A stretch of 64,000 bases of DNA from Rhodosorus marinus. Its lineage: Eukaryota; Rhodophyta; Stylonematophyceae; Stylonematales; Stylonemataceae. The stretch lies in assembly GCA_029953675.1 (NCBI GenBank), contig JAMWBK010000006.1:434001-498000 (forward strand). Reading direction: 5' to 3'. The notes under the pieces were generated by a model. It was not told the DNA's origin and searched no databases. It saw only the letters and a program-made list of their open reading frames with translations. A program made the translations under genes and the position numbers. Of this stretch, positions 23,610 to 33,664 are shown piece after piece (within the stretch, counting starts at the first letter, position 1; every line of letters starts with the position of its first letter).

Positions 23610-24722
23610 ACCTCAGTCAAGTCCTGTTGACTCTCGCACCTACCGCTCTTGCATGCTAACTGGAGAAAGCAGAACAGTAAATAAGCTATGAACGATACCA
23701 ATGCGACTCCCAAAAGGCCACTCCCAGTCATGAAGGAGGATGATTACAAGCAAAAGGCTTGCTGTAAGGCTACTCTAGCAGCCCTTGATCAGCGCAAGGT
23801 GTGACTGGCTTCGCAGTCCTTTTTCCCAACCACCGGCACGCACACAAGTCCTTCATAGCTTGAAAAACTAAGCCTCGTGCTCTGCCAGAGGGGTTACACC
23901 AGTCTGAGCTTACGTTGACATCTGATGACGAGTATCGATCAACAAAAATTTGCAATATCAGGGAGTGCTTACATCAATCTGAGCCTAAGCTGGCATCTTT
24001 TGATGACGAACGATCAGTACGGAGACCAAGAACTAGAACATCCCGGACCTGAGTTTCAATCCCAATCCCTAAAGTCTTTCAAAAATACATATATTGAAAA
24101 ACATCAGTCAATATAAACGCTTATATTGACTGGAAATTTTATTCAATTATACATGTAACTAGGACATGCAGTTAGTGCATATAAGCATAATTATTAAAAT
24201 AAAAGGTTATTTTCCACTAGTTACAATCGCGTTATTACATGTAGTTTATGGGGGTTTACGCTCGAGCTTTAGTCGAGATGGCATACATGTAATTATGTTC
24301 ACGCAATCGAGCAGATGACGTTTTTTTGGTATTAATCAGAGATATTGCGTCACGTAAATAGTGTCCAATACATGCAATTTATATAGATTAAGGAGGAGAA
24401 TGGTGTGTTTTGAGCGGTTATGAAGAGCTCGGAAGTGACGGGAAGGTGGTGAGCGGCGAGCGGAACGGAGGCCGGGAAGACCGTTTAAGGTTGCGTGGCG
24501 TTGAATTGAGAGAGGTAGGATTGGAGAGTATATCGTGAATGGAGCGGTTGCTCCCGCTGAGTTGATTTAAAGAGGAAGGGCTTGGAGTTGACCGGTTTTT
24601 GGATAACTTGAGTTGAGGTTAGCTTCTGGAGTTTTGGATAGATTGTTTTGGGGGTGGGTGGAGGTTTCACTCTTTGAGGGTTGTGAGAAGCGCGGTTAGT
24701 TAACTTTCTTGATTTCAAGCGT
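23610..24722. other. AT-rich spacer
   Basis: About 1.1 kb with no supportable gene. It carries a perfect short hairpin (24105-24132) in an AT-rich segment, and a purine-rich region on the plus strand just before the next gene. Confidence 0.5.
24105..24132. repeat. Perfect 12-bp inverted repeat with 4-nt loop
   Basis: The arms cagtcaatataa and ttatattgactg pair perfectly around the loop acgc. It lies in an empty AT-rich spacer about 500 bp after uL24m and could be the end of a small non-autonomous element or a cruciform-forming site. Confidence 0.7.
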
Positions 24723-26152
24723 TTGAGCTTTGTAGTAAATATGTGGCTGGAGGACGTTTTGAAGGAATCTTATTTGAAGAAGGCCCGAGAAGATCCCGCG
24801 AGGAATGCAGACTTGTGCAAAGAGTTGTGGTTGGACCGAATGGTAGAGGTGAGGCTCGCACACATCCTTCTCTTTTGGTGTGCAAGGTTGTTGTCAGATT
24901 TTCTTGCGTGGAAGTAGTCTCTATCTGGGAAGGGAATGTGAGGGTTATAGCGCAGTGCTTTCCACTAGTTTGATCTTTTTTTGCCATATCGCTGTGTTTC
25001 TCGTGATAAACTTTACTCGTGCTGTACTGAAAAATCTCTCTTTCCTTTTGAAACCCACGAACAAATAGTTGGATAAACGAGCTCTGGAAAATATATATAC
25101 GTTCACATGGGTATATATTGATCACGGTCCGACAAAGTTTGTGAACAAGAGTTTTGAATTCTACACCAATCATTCTTACGGACAAGGCGGCCTCTACCAC
25201 TATGGATCACATCCGAAGTTTATGCGTTCAGAGAACTACAGATTTTATAAGCATTTGCAAACTCACGCGATCGGCAACGGTCAAGACCCTGATGGAAGCT
25301 TCGAATGATTGCAAGTCAGCTCCAAGACCTAACCAATTGACGCTGGGCTCGATTTCTAGAGCGTTTTTGATAAAATTTGAAGTGAACAAGACAAAGAGCC
25401 TGCTCAATACTCTTTAGGCCCAGGTTTTTAGGATCATTTTTTATCTGAACCTTCTCGATACAGTCTTTGTTTGCCCCTACAAGACGGGGGCTAAGCTCTC
25501 CGAGGCAAGCCTTATCTGTACCAATTGAATGTCCCAGTTTGTTTGGTCTCCGGTCCGACTTGTACAAGAAGCCCCAGAAGTTCAGCATGCGCTCGGCAAC
25601 CCCTACTTTCCTCGAGAGAAACGCCGCGGACTATCTAAGAGCTCGTTCAGCGCCGTGGCTTGTGAACAAGACCACGCGTGAAAATGAACCCTTCTGCGAC
25701 TGCAAGTCGATTGGTGGTACATGGTTTGTTACCTGAGTTGCTATGCTGCACGCCGAGGAACTATAGGCAGTTATCAACAAGAGCGTTTGTTTGCAGCTCG
25801 AAAGCCATTACCCCAAACTCAAGCCAAGGCTAGAGATCTATTGTCCAGGGGCACGGCCCGGGCTTCTCAAAGTCTATGTTCCGATTCTGAAGTCAAAGGA
25901 AGCGTTCTTCAACTCGCAGTTTTGGCAAGGGAGCTAACCATTTGTTCAAAGTAGATCGGCGAGAGATTTCCCTTTCTGACATGTTCTGGATAGACTCAGC
26001 TACTTGTTGAGAAACTCAGGGTGTGATGGAGTGTGGGACATGCTTGTGTACCTGGCAACGTACACCATAGCGGTTGACATATTGGGGAGAGTAGCGAGTC
26101 TTTTCCTTCGCAAGTGCCGAAGAAGCACAAGAAACTTTCGCCTCCGGGATTG
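24723..26152 (+). pseudogene. Probable decayed gene, possibly CRAL-TRIO/Sec14-like
   Basis: An intact-looking first exon (24723-24848: MSFVVNMWLEDVLKESYLKK, then NADLCKELWLDRMVE) has a gtgagg donor. An acceptor at 25068 opens a second exon (LDKRALENIYTFTWVYIDHG) that soon runs into stops. Much further on (25770-25940) a clearly coding stretch reads VCLQLESHYPKLKPRLEIYC, then PGLLKVYVPILKSKEAFF, and is interrupted by TAA and TGA. A last piece near 26010-26150 contains WDMLVYLATYTIAVDILGRV, which could be a membrane segment. The HYPKLKPRLEIY...LLKVYVPILKSKEA pattern recalls the CRAL-TRIO lipid-binding fold, but this is a weak match. Frame changes and in-frame stops between coding stretches suggest a pseudogene, though unrecognised introns could explain part of them. 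Confidence 0.35.
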
Positions 26153-26159
26153 ATTCCTC

Positions 26160-27606
26160 TGTTATCCAAGCACGTCCACCAGACGCCGGAAGAAAAATGC
26201 TATCCTGGTTACTCTTACAAGATTCGTTAAGCAGCTTCTCGCAAGCGCCGTCGTGTACAGTGTTTGCATGTGTCTACCCTCGTTTAAGATGAGGTATTCG
26301 GTTACCACATAGACTCAAAGCGGGCATAGGCAGGCAAGTTTCTAAAGCGCTATACCCGAGCGTATAGAAATATACATATGTCTATATCCGGCGCAAGTGT
26401 TTGCGAAGGTCTTCCGAGCTGGAAAGAAATGCTCCGCTTTTCGTCCAGCAATAACTACGAAGGTGAATCCTGTCCAATGTGCGTGTAGGAACACAGCACG
26501 TGCGAATGGATTTCTACAGAGAGAAAAATGTTCTGCAAAGGCCATGCGCAGCTTGGCGTCACCGGGGCCGATTGACAAGCGGGCGAATGCTAAGGGACGG
26601 TTTGACCCCCCAGAAAACCACTGCCTCACTCCTATTTTGCACACCGTGCGTTGATCACGCTCACTGTACGAGAGCAAAAAAAGAATCCTTTTCGAAGGAA
26701 TCAAGAAGAGACGCATTACCTCAAAGCATCAACGCGGCTACTTCGAGTCATGCCAACCTACCTCGTCAACTTTCAACCAGCGACAGACGTCAGAGGAAAA
26801 GACCCTACTTTTTCGCGCATTTCTGAATAGGACCTAAAATTCAAACAATTCAATCTACTCGATTCCACAAAATCTTTGAGGGGGTAAAATCAGGACTGTT
26901 CATGAAACAAAATGCGAAATAAATTTATGTTTTAGCATATCTAACTTTGGAGTAGTGAAAATCAGGGGTTTGCGGATGGAAGTAATTTGAATTATATTCA
27001 AAAAAGTATTTCCGATCTGAGATGGAAAGATTTATATGATAATGAACGTTGATCCGGGTACTTTTCTTTTGCCCGTGACTTATTCTTTTTTTTAAAAAAA
27101 GAGGATTGATGAAAATATGGCATCAGTAATTTTGGATGAAGAGGAGTTTGGATTACCTGTCACTCCGGCGAGCGTTTTCCCTCTATTAGTTGGACATGAA
27201 TGAGAGCTATAGCCAATAATAATGGTTAGCGCGTATTTTAAACGAATGAGGTATCAGTATTGATGTCGCACCTCATTGGAGAAGAATTGGTAGATTTTTA
27301 TTAATTTTTCTTCGACCTTTCTTTTTTTAACTGAGGCTTTCGGCGGCTGGTTACCTGTCTTTGCGGGACCGGTGACACCTGTTGATATGTAACTCTTAAC
27401 GAGCTGGGAGTATACATAGCACGAAGATGAAGCTTTTAAAACGGAGCGGAAGAGAGCTTTTTTTTGATGGTTTGGTTGGTGATGACCGCTTTCACGCGCA
27501 GTGTCATGGTTGTTGGCGGCTTTGTTGTCAAGGTATTTAATTTTTGCGAGGCGCGATGGATTTGATGGGTCATTGCTCAACGATTTCAAGACTTCGATCC
27601 CTGGAA
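26160..27606. other. Spacer
   Basis: About 1.45 kb, AT-rich from 26820 to 27330. Short open frames on both strands (for example 26342-26716, minus) show no family and no splice context. I see no gene. Confidence 0.5.
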
Positions 27607-29259
27607 ATGGACCCGCTTGTAAGCCGAAGAGGTGAGCTCCCTAGTCTTCAATCAAATCGGACACGCCTCGAAGTGTGTGAGCTGAAGGAAGTTGTTGTTT
27701 ACTCCCGGACTTTCTAGCACCGCATCCGCTTCGCAGTAGGCTCCTGGAATTGAAGAGTCCCGACGATTTCTCTGTGAGTTTTCCAGCGTGATCAATATTC
27801 AGGTCAAGTTTTTCCAAGGCTGACTTCCTTTTTCCGTTCGTTTTATCGGACAACAGCGAACGTTTCGGGGCCATGAATCACTTCCAACGCCTCCAATAGC
27901 CACTGCATTCTCAACCCAGGCTCTCGGTGGATGCCTTCTTGGGATAGCAGACGAGGAAGGACAGGTTACTCTTCTGGATTCGAGGAAAAAGTTCGGAAAC
28001 CTGGACTCGGCTGACTCTAGCGGCGTAGACGGCAAATACGCACATACCTACGAAATTCACAGGAATGCTATCTTCGACTTCATGTGGCTGTACGACGATC
28101 TGTCCTTTGCTACGGTATCCGGAGACGGCTCTGCAAAAATCACCGCAGTAAGGGATGGCGAAGCTCTCGGAACCCTTGTGGGCCACTCAGGAAGTGTTAA
28201 GAGTATTCGGTCGATGCCCATGAACCCACACACCCTGTCCACGGCCGGAAGAGACGGAAATATTATGATTTGGGACCTGCGTGTTCATCAGGAGCGCGTC
28301 CTGAAACCTGTCGTAAGAGTGCAAGGGGCACATGCATTTGATAGTAGGGATCTCGCGAAGAGGTGAGTTTCCGGATTTGTCTCCGCTCTTCAAGACATGG
28401 CGACCGCAAAGTACTTACGCGTTCAGCTCTCCAACAACTCTGAACTGCCTAGGAAACAGCGATCTGTTAATCCTGCTTCAGCGAGCAGTGTCACTGCGCT
28501 TACTTTTCTCAACGAGGAAACTCTGCTCAGCGGTGGTGCAGCAGATGGGCGTGTCCTGGCCTGGGACCTGAGAAATATCTCAAGCGGTCACGCTTTCGAA
28601 TTGAACCCCCGTGGCGGCGGAAATACGGACAACTTTGGAGTTTCGTCTCTAGACATCGATCCCTGCGGCAGACGGGTCCTCGCTGGAACGACAGACTCGA
28701 AGATATTCATTTTCAGCTCCTCGTCGCTTGACGAAGGCACGCAGCGTACCCTAGGAGGTCACTTGAGCAGGTCCTTTTACGTGAAGGCCACCTTTGACCC
28801 TACCGGCGACATGGTATTGAGTGGGAGTGACGATTCAAGAGCATACATATGGGACCTCAGCCTTCCTAGCAAGCAGAACGTCGTCGAACAAAACTACTTA
28901 ACCCTCGAGGGTCACTACGGCGGAGAGGTTTCAGATGTTTCTTGGTGCCGAACTGACTGCACGACTATCGCTACCGCGTGCGATGACTGCACAGTTCGAG
29001 TGAGTTTGCCCGCTCCGGGCTACCAAGAGCAGTCCTCGAATGTTTCCTGACTGTGTCTCCGTTCGTTCTCCTGCAGGTTTGGAAAGCTGATCATGAAGAG
29101 CCGTGCCGGGCATCTGCCCGACTTAACCAGAGAGCGTCACAAGACGGAATGGAAGTGGACACGCCTTCCGTTCCCTCGCGAGCTTGCCAGCAGCGTCAAA
29201 CCACTATCACATCTTTCTTTTCCCCAGGCAGAGACAACAGAGTGATGCATGTGAAATGA
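27607..29259 (+). CDS. CDT2: CDT2/DTL, WD40 substrate receptor of CRL4
   Basis: CDT2 docks PCNA-bound substrates (Cdt1, p21, Set8 in animals) to the CUL4-DDB1 ubiquitin ligase during S phase and after DNA damage. Five exons join in phase: 27607-27631 (25 nt), 27718-27773 (56 nt), 27857-28362, 28453-28999 and 29077-29259; 438 residues. The propeller matches DTL closely: LGIADEEGQVTLLDS, EIHRNAIFDFMW, TAGRDGNIMIWDLR, SVTALTFLNEETLLSGGAAD, SFYVKATFDPTGDMVLSGSD, and EVSDVSWCRTDCTTIATACD. Two WDLR (DWD) motifs, expected for DDB1 binding, are present in IMIWDLR and VLAWDLR. The C-terminal tail is short (about 60 residues, against about 330 in human) and carries a PIP box, QTTITSFF, with Arg four residues after it. 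The 28363-28452 intron was placed by phase and by homology of the RKQRSVNPAS junction. Confidence 0.9.
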
Positions 29260-29530
29260 CGCAGCAGTAGCACGGTAGGCTTATCATGGCGAGAAAAGGC
29301 AAAATGATTGGCCCGCTTGTATAATAGCATCTATCTCAAGCTTCAGAAACCCATTCGCAAGGACTCGTTTAGTTCAGACGCCATGGCAACAACTTGTATT
29401 TGTACATAAAAAAAAAGATGGTTCCCATTTATTTTGTTGCGCAGATGTACCCCACCGCGAGAGAACGGATTCTTATTGTTAGAGAGTTCAAATCATGTTT
29501 ATCGAAGCCCGCCTTGTGGAGACCTGCCTG

Positions 29531-29863
29531 TTACTTCCGTCGCGAGCTCTTAGACGTTCGCTTGGTCCCAACTCCACCAGCTAATACTCCAACGTCGTAC
29601 TTAATTTCATCCAAGTTTAACTCCAGCTGCACCAATTTTCTATGTTGAAGATTCCAAAACGGCAATTCCCTATACGACACCCCACCGGCGCCCCCAACGG
29701 CCTTCTTTCTGCGCTTGAGCCTCTTCTTCGCCGCATGCGTCCTCATTTCCTCATCAGTCTTCAGCCTCAGGAGCTTCGATACGCCTTCACTCTCCGACAG
29801 AAACTCGAGCTCGGACAGGTCGTCCAGGCTCATGCTGGACGCGCTTCCATCACAAACGCACAT
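29531..29863 (-). CDS. Small charged protein of unknown function
   Basis: A single open frame of 110 residues starts at ATG 29863 (MCVCDGSASSMSLDDLSELE). An acidic N-terminal third (FLSESEGVSKLLRLKTDEEM) is followed by a strongly basic stretch (THAAKKRLKRRKKAVGG) that could be a nuclear or nucleolar signal, and the protein ends TKRTSKSSRRK. The frame is open 48 codons further upstream, but that part is hydrophobic low-complexity sequence read from a CT-rich promoter-like tract, so I prefer the internal start. No family was recognised. Confidence 0.4.
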   Translation of the reverse strand: MCVCDGSASSMSLDDLSELEFLSESEGVSKLLRLKTDEEMRTHAAKKRLKRRKKAVGGAGGVSYRELPFWNLQHRKLVQLELNLDEIKYDVGVLAGGVGTKRTSKSSRRK

Positions 29864-31101
29864 TGTCTCCACCACACCAACACAAATTTTTTTTCCAAAA
29901 CGCTCTCCACAACCTGCACCCAACAACTTCAAAAAACAAAACACAAGCCACCCACAAACAGCAACAAAGAATACAATACCCTTGTAAACAGCTCCTCTCT
30001 CCCTCACATACTACTCCTTCCCTTTCCTCCTACCATTCCCAACTCCCTTAAAACCCTCTCACCAAAAAAAGAAGTCGTTTCTCCATGAACCCCGCTCACC
30101 TTGCTATGTTGCTATGGCAACAATCACTCTAAGCATTCAAGCTACCCCTCCCCCTCCCCCTATTCCACAGTTATCAACCAAAATAAAAATAAAAATCCCA
30201 CCCAATCCCCCAACCCAAAAAATACCCCCCTTTTCTTCTCTCTTATCCATCCTCTGTATTCATTGGTTTTCATATATTCTTCAGATAGAATTATCGGGTA
30301 AACCAAAAAATAAATAAATTCCAAGCTACTTCCTCACTTTCACACCTCTTCCCCCCGCTTCTTTCCCTCTGTATCATTCGGAAATCCATGGTATCATTTC
30401 ACCGACCGAAAAAAAAAAAATCGGATTAATAAAAAAATATTTTCAAGGAATAATGTACCGCACGACAACCACTTCTTCCAAATCACCCCCCCTTCCCCCG
30501 TCTTTCAAGAAAAAATCTCATCGTACCCCCCTCTGAAAATGAGTGGCTTGCGTGAAAAACTCATTCCTGAGCTGGCGATGAGGCAGGGTTTTTCCCCTGT
30601 TCTTACTCCCGCTAACTGATGTGTACCCTCAAAAAACTTCGCGCAATGCAAATAAAATCCGAAAAATCAAGATTATGGGTTTTTGGGTATTTAAGTGCGG
30701 GTGTCGGAAACCACAAGTATTGCAATAGATAATATACCCGTAGGACGCGCTTGAAAACAGTATGCAAGGCACTTTATCCCCCCCTCCCCGTAGTGCGCAA
30801 GAAAGGCAACCAAACACCTTATTCCTTTTTCCTAGCCCTTTGTACGTCCCGATAAACTCAGAATAGTATATTACATTAACAATATGGACTAATATGAAAA
30901 CACTGTGCTGAGTTTAACGGTCGGGATAAAGTTTTGACTGGTGCAAGATCCGATCGTTCACCCCCGTAGGACGATACCAATATGATCCTGGAGCAATTGT
31001 GAAACCCCCCTCCCCAAAAAAAATTTTGCTCAATCATCCACGACCGAAGCTTTGTTTTCCCAAAATGTTGAAATCAACCGCACCCTGGAGTTATCAGGCC
31101 A

Positions 31102-31132
31102 CCCCCCCCCCCCGGCGTATATATATATATAT
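31102..31132. repeat. Poly-C tract joined to (TA)n microsatellite
   Basis: Twelve C are followed after ggcg by seven TA units. It is a simple-sequence locus inside the long spacer. Confidence 0.85.
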
Positions 31133-32346
31133 AACCGTTCAGTCGAATGGGACATAATTAATCACCTCGATTATTTTGTCTTAATTCAATTATCAATCGC
31201 AACTTACTGAATCAAAATTTAGCGAAAGGCGTAAAGAAGTTGTATTCTGAAAAAAAGGTCTAGGTTGTTTCATCACAAATAAAAAAATCTCTCCGGAGCT
31301 TGGTTGACCCTTCATTGGTTAACGAACTATGAAAGAAGGAAACCTTTTCAAGTGATGATGAATTTTCTTCTTAAATGTCACTGCCGCTAAATGTAGTAAT
31401 CTAAATGCTTGTTGATATGTATTGCCGTAGATCGATTAACACAGTAAACTTCCATCGAGAACCAATTACAACGTGATTTAGTCCACATTTATTGTTAATC
31501 ACGATATGAGACACCGTTTATTGTTTACGAAATTTAGAAACGAGATGAGTACCCGCTTCGAGGGGGGGGGGGGGAGTTTGAGAACCCTGTCGTAGGGAAT
31601 ACATAAAAAAAAAGTATTTTGAGGATTATTTCGAAGGCACAATAGAATTGATATGAAGGCAGAGACTTCTTACATCAATTTAATTTCGGAGGGCGATCAA
31701 TTTAAGCAAGTTTTATTGCTTTTTTTGGTCCAGGATCTTGATTTTTACGTACATTTGCGTTCCTGGGGGGCACGCAGGGGAATTTCAAAAAGTTTACTCA
31801 ATACAGTTGTTCGTGTATACGTCGCACAACTCAATTGGACAACTGAGACAGCGAAAAGTATATGATTCTCCATACAATCGAGATGCTCGTTTACTTTTAT
31901 TCAATAATAAAATAAATTCATTAGAAAATAAACAGTCGAGATATCCAATCTTCACGGGCGCACAGGATTTTATCCCGCCAAAACACACCAATCAAACTGG
32001 ACGTTTGGGGCCCTTGCAGCACAATGACGAGCATGGACGCCTCATGCTTTCACGCGGTCTGTCGTTCCACTGAACGCTTGAAGATGGAAATCATACTATG
32101 GCTGGTTATGCGAGTAACCGTTTTATTTTTGCTTCTCCCGGGACTTTGATGTTCCTCTGCTCACGGGGAGAGGTTTGGAGGGGATTGGGCAACGTTCAGC
32201 TTGAGCCCGAATCATGTTCAATCTCCCGCTGGTGCCACTCAAAGCTACAAGAACCCATCTGCTTTTGCTCTGGACTGACGTGGGCGAAAGGATGCGGACC
32301 CTTGAACGTCGCTAGCTTTATTTTCCAAACAGTTCCAACACAGTAG

Positions 32347-32589
32347 CGTTCGCTAGACGTCCACAATCGTCTCGCGCCTCCGCTGTATAGATGTCAGGGC
32401 GCTTTTAACAGTCCAAAAACCCTCTCATGCGAGATCGAACGAGCTTGTCACCGAAAAAGTTGTACCCAACCCGGTTGCCCCGTGAAGGCCATTCCTTACC
32501 ACTGTTTTCTCGAAGCCGGTAGGTCAACCTGTGTCTCCTGCGAGATAGGCAACGCCGACAACCACTGCACAAATTGTCCTCAAAGTTGA
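32347..32589 (+). CDS. Cysteine-rich open frame, probable exon of unknown gene
   Basis: The frame is open from after TAG 32344 to TGA 32587 (80 codons, no ATG). It holds ten Cys in the last 66 residues with spacings 11-5-4-4-8-8-2-8-2 (segments: SCEIERACHRKSCTQPGC, PYHCFLEAG, STCVSCEIGNADNHCTNC). Such density is not expected by chance and suggests a disulfide-rich secreted domain or a zinc-binding domain. An acceptor-like cgctag lies at 32351-32356. About 260 bp upstream, ATG 32084 opens a signal-peptide-like frame (MEIILWLVMRVTVLFLLLPG) that meets TGA and is in a different frame. The two may be exons of one gene or remains of one. No family was recognised. Confidence 0.4.
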   Translation, partial: RSLDVHNRLAPPLYRCQGAFNSPKTLSCEIERACHRKSCTQPGCPVKAIPYHCFLEAGRSTCVSCEIGNADNHCTNCPQS

Positions 32590-33664
32590 AGGAAAGTTCT
32601 TGATCGCCCTAGCTAGGACACTGGTCCGCGACCGACCTCCCCTCCCGTCAAAGCCGGTTTCGCCACATTGCCATTGTCCTTGCTCAAGGCCCACTTTTAG
32701 TCCTGATACATAGTTGGCCCATATATCAATGTTTATTCAAAATAAAATTGATTTCTCACTCCTGCGGAAAACCCATATCTTTCTATATATAGTCCATGTA
32801 CATAAATCAGGCACAAATGCTCAAAATTATTATATATTGTCTGCTAAAAATAAGTAGTTTTTGGATTGCCTCTAAATTATGAAAGATACGATACGCAAGC
32901 AAATCTCATGCTCGAAGGAAAGGAAACCGATTCGACCCCCATGATAAATATGTATATCATCAGCAGATACTCTTCTAGTTAAAAATAAAACGTCACTACT
33001 TAGACATGCTTAGTTAGCCGATACCTCCCCTTGACTATCATATCCATTTTCTCGACATTTTATCTTATTTCGTTGTTATTTTTTCCTTTATTTGGCGTTT
33101 TGTATCATGATGTGGGACTCTCCGGCATTCAAGCATTGATCAATTGTGAAATGTTAGAGGATCATTTCCTTGTTTTTGAAAAACTTTTCAAAGATTTTGG
33201 TGGAATGTCATGAAAAAGCTCATGTCGTATAAAGACAGGCGGTTGGGATGGAGCTGGGTGTGAGGGCTTTTGAGGGAGGGTGGGGGAGGTGGATGGGTTC
33301 TTAGGAAGCATTTGGAGTAGAGCTGAGTTACACTTGGGAAGAGGGGTGTTTCAAAAGGACGTTTATTTAGTTCGCTATGGGAGGAAGGTGCTGTTTGTTC
33401 GTTCCTGGAGGGACAACGCTTTCGGAAAGGAACAGGGCAGTGGTTAGCACCAAATGCTCTGCAAGAAAGGAGAATGCTGAGCTTGGTAGGGCTTTTGCTG
33501 TGGTATTCTGTTTCGTGGATGTATGACCACCGCTCTAACGACCTATGTGCTGACTTTTTGCGTCGTCCTGTGCAGGTGGTTGGAGAGATTTTAGGTTGCG
33601 CTTGATTGAAAAGGAGGGAGGTAGAGTTGGAGTTAGTTCTAGGTGACTTTTTTACCCGTGTGCT

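Larger units (their letters stand above)
29864..33664. other. Long AT-rich spacer with C/T and G tracts
   Basis: About 3.8 kb with only one notable open frame (32347-32589, listed separately). It includes a run of 12 C next to a TA repeat (31102-31132), 13 consecutive G at 31562-31574, and repeated blocks of C-runs beside A-runs (30486-30530, 31006-31025). No rRNA, tRNA or transposase coding was seen. Confidence 0.55.

Noticed and set aside
24105-24132. Reading the hairpin as a bacterial-type terminator
   Set aside because: The DNA is nuclear with spliceosomal introns; there is no T-run and the hairpin is far from the nearest stop codon.
27641-27874. Small basic protein on the minus strand upstream of CDT2
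   Set aside because: It overlaps the inferred CDT2 exons 2-3 and their introns; the plus-strand exons are supported by phase and homology.
32084-32346. Selenoprotein with TGA read as Sec
   Set aside because: No SECIS-like structure was identified, the TGA follows directly after the signal peptide core, and the downstream frame breaks. Decay or introns are simpler.
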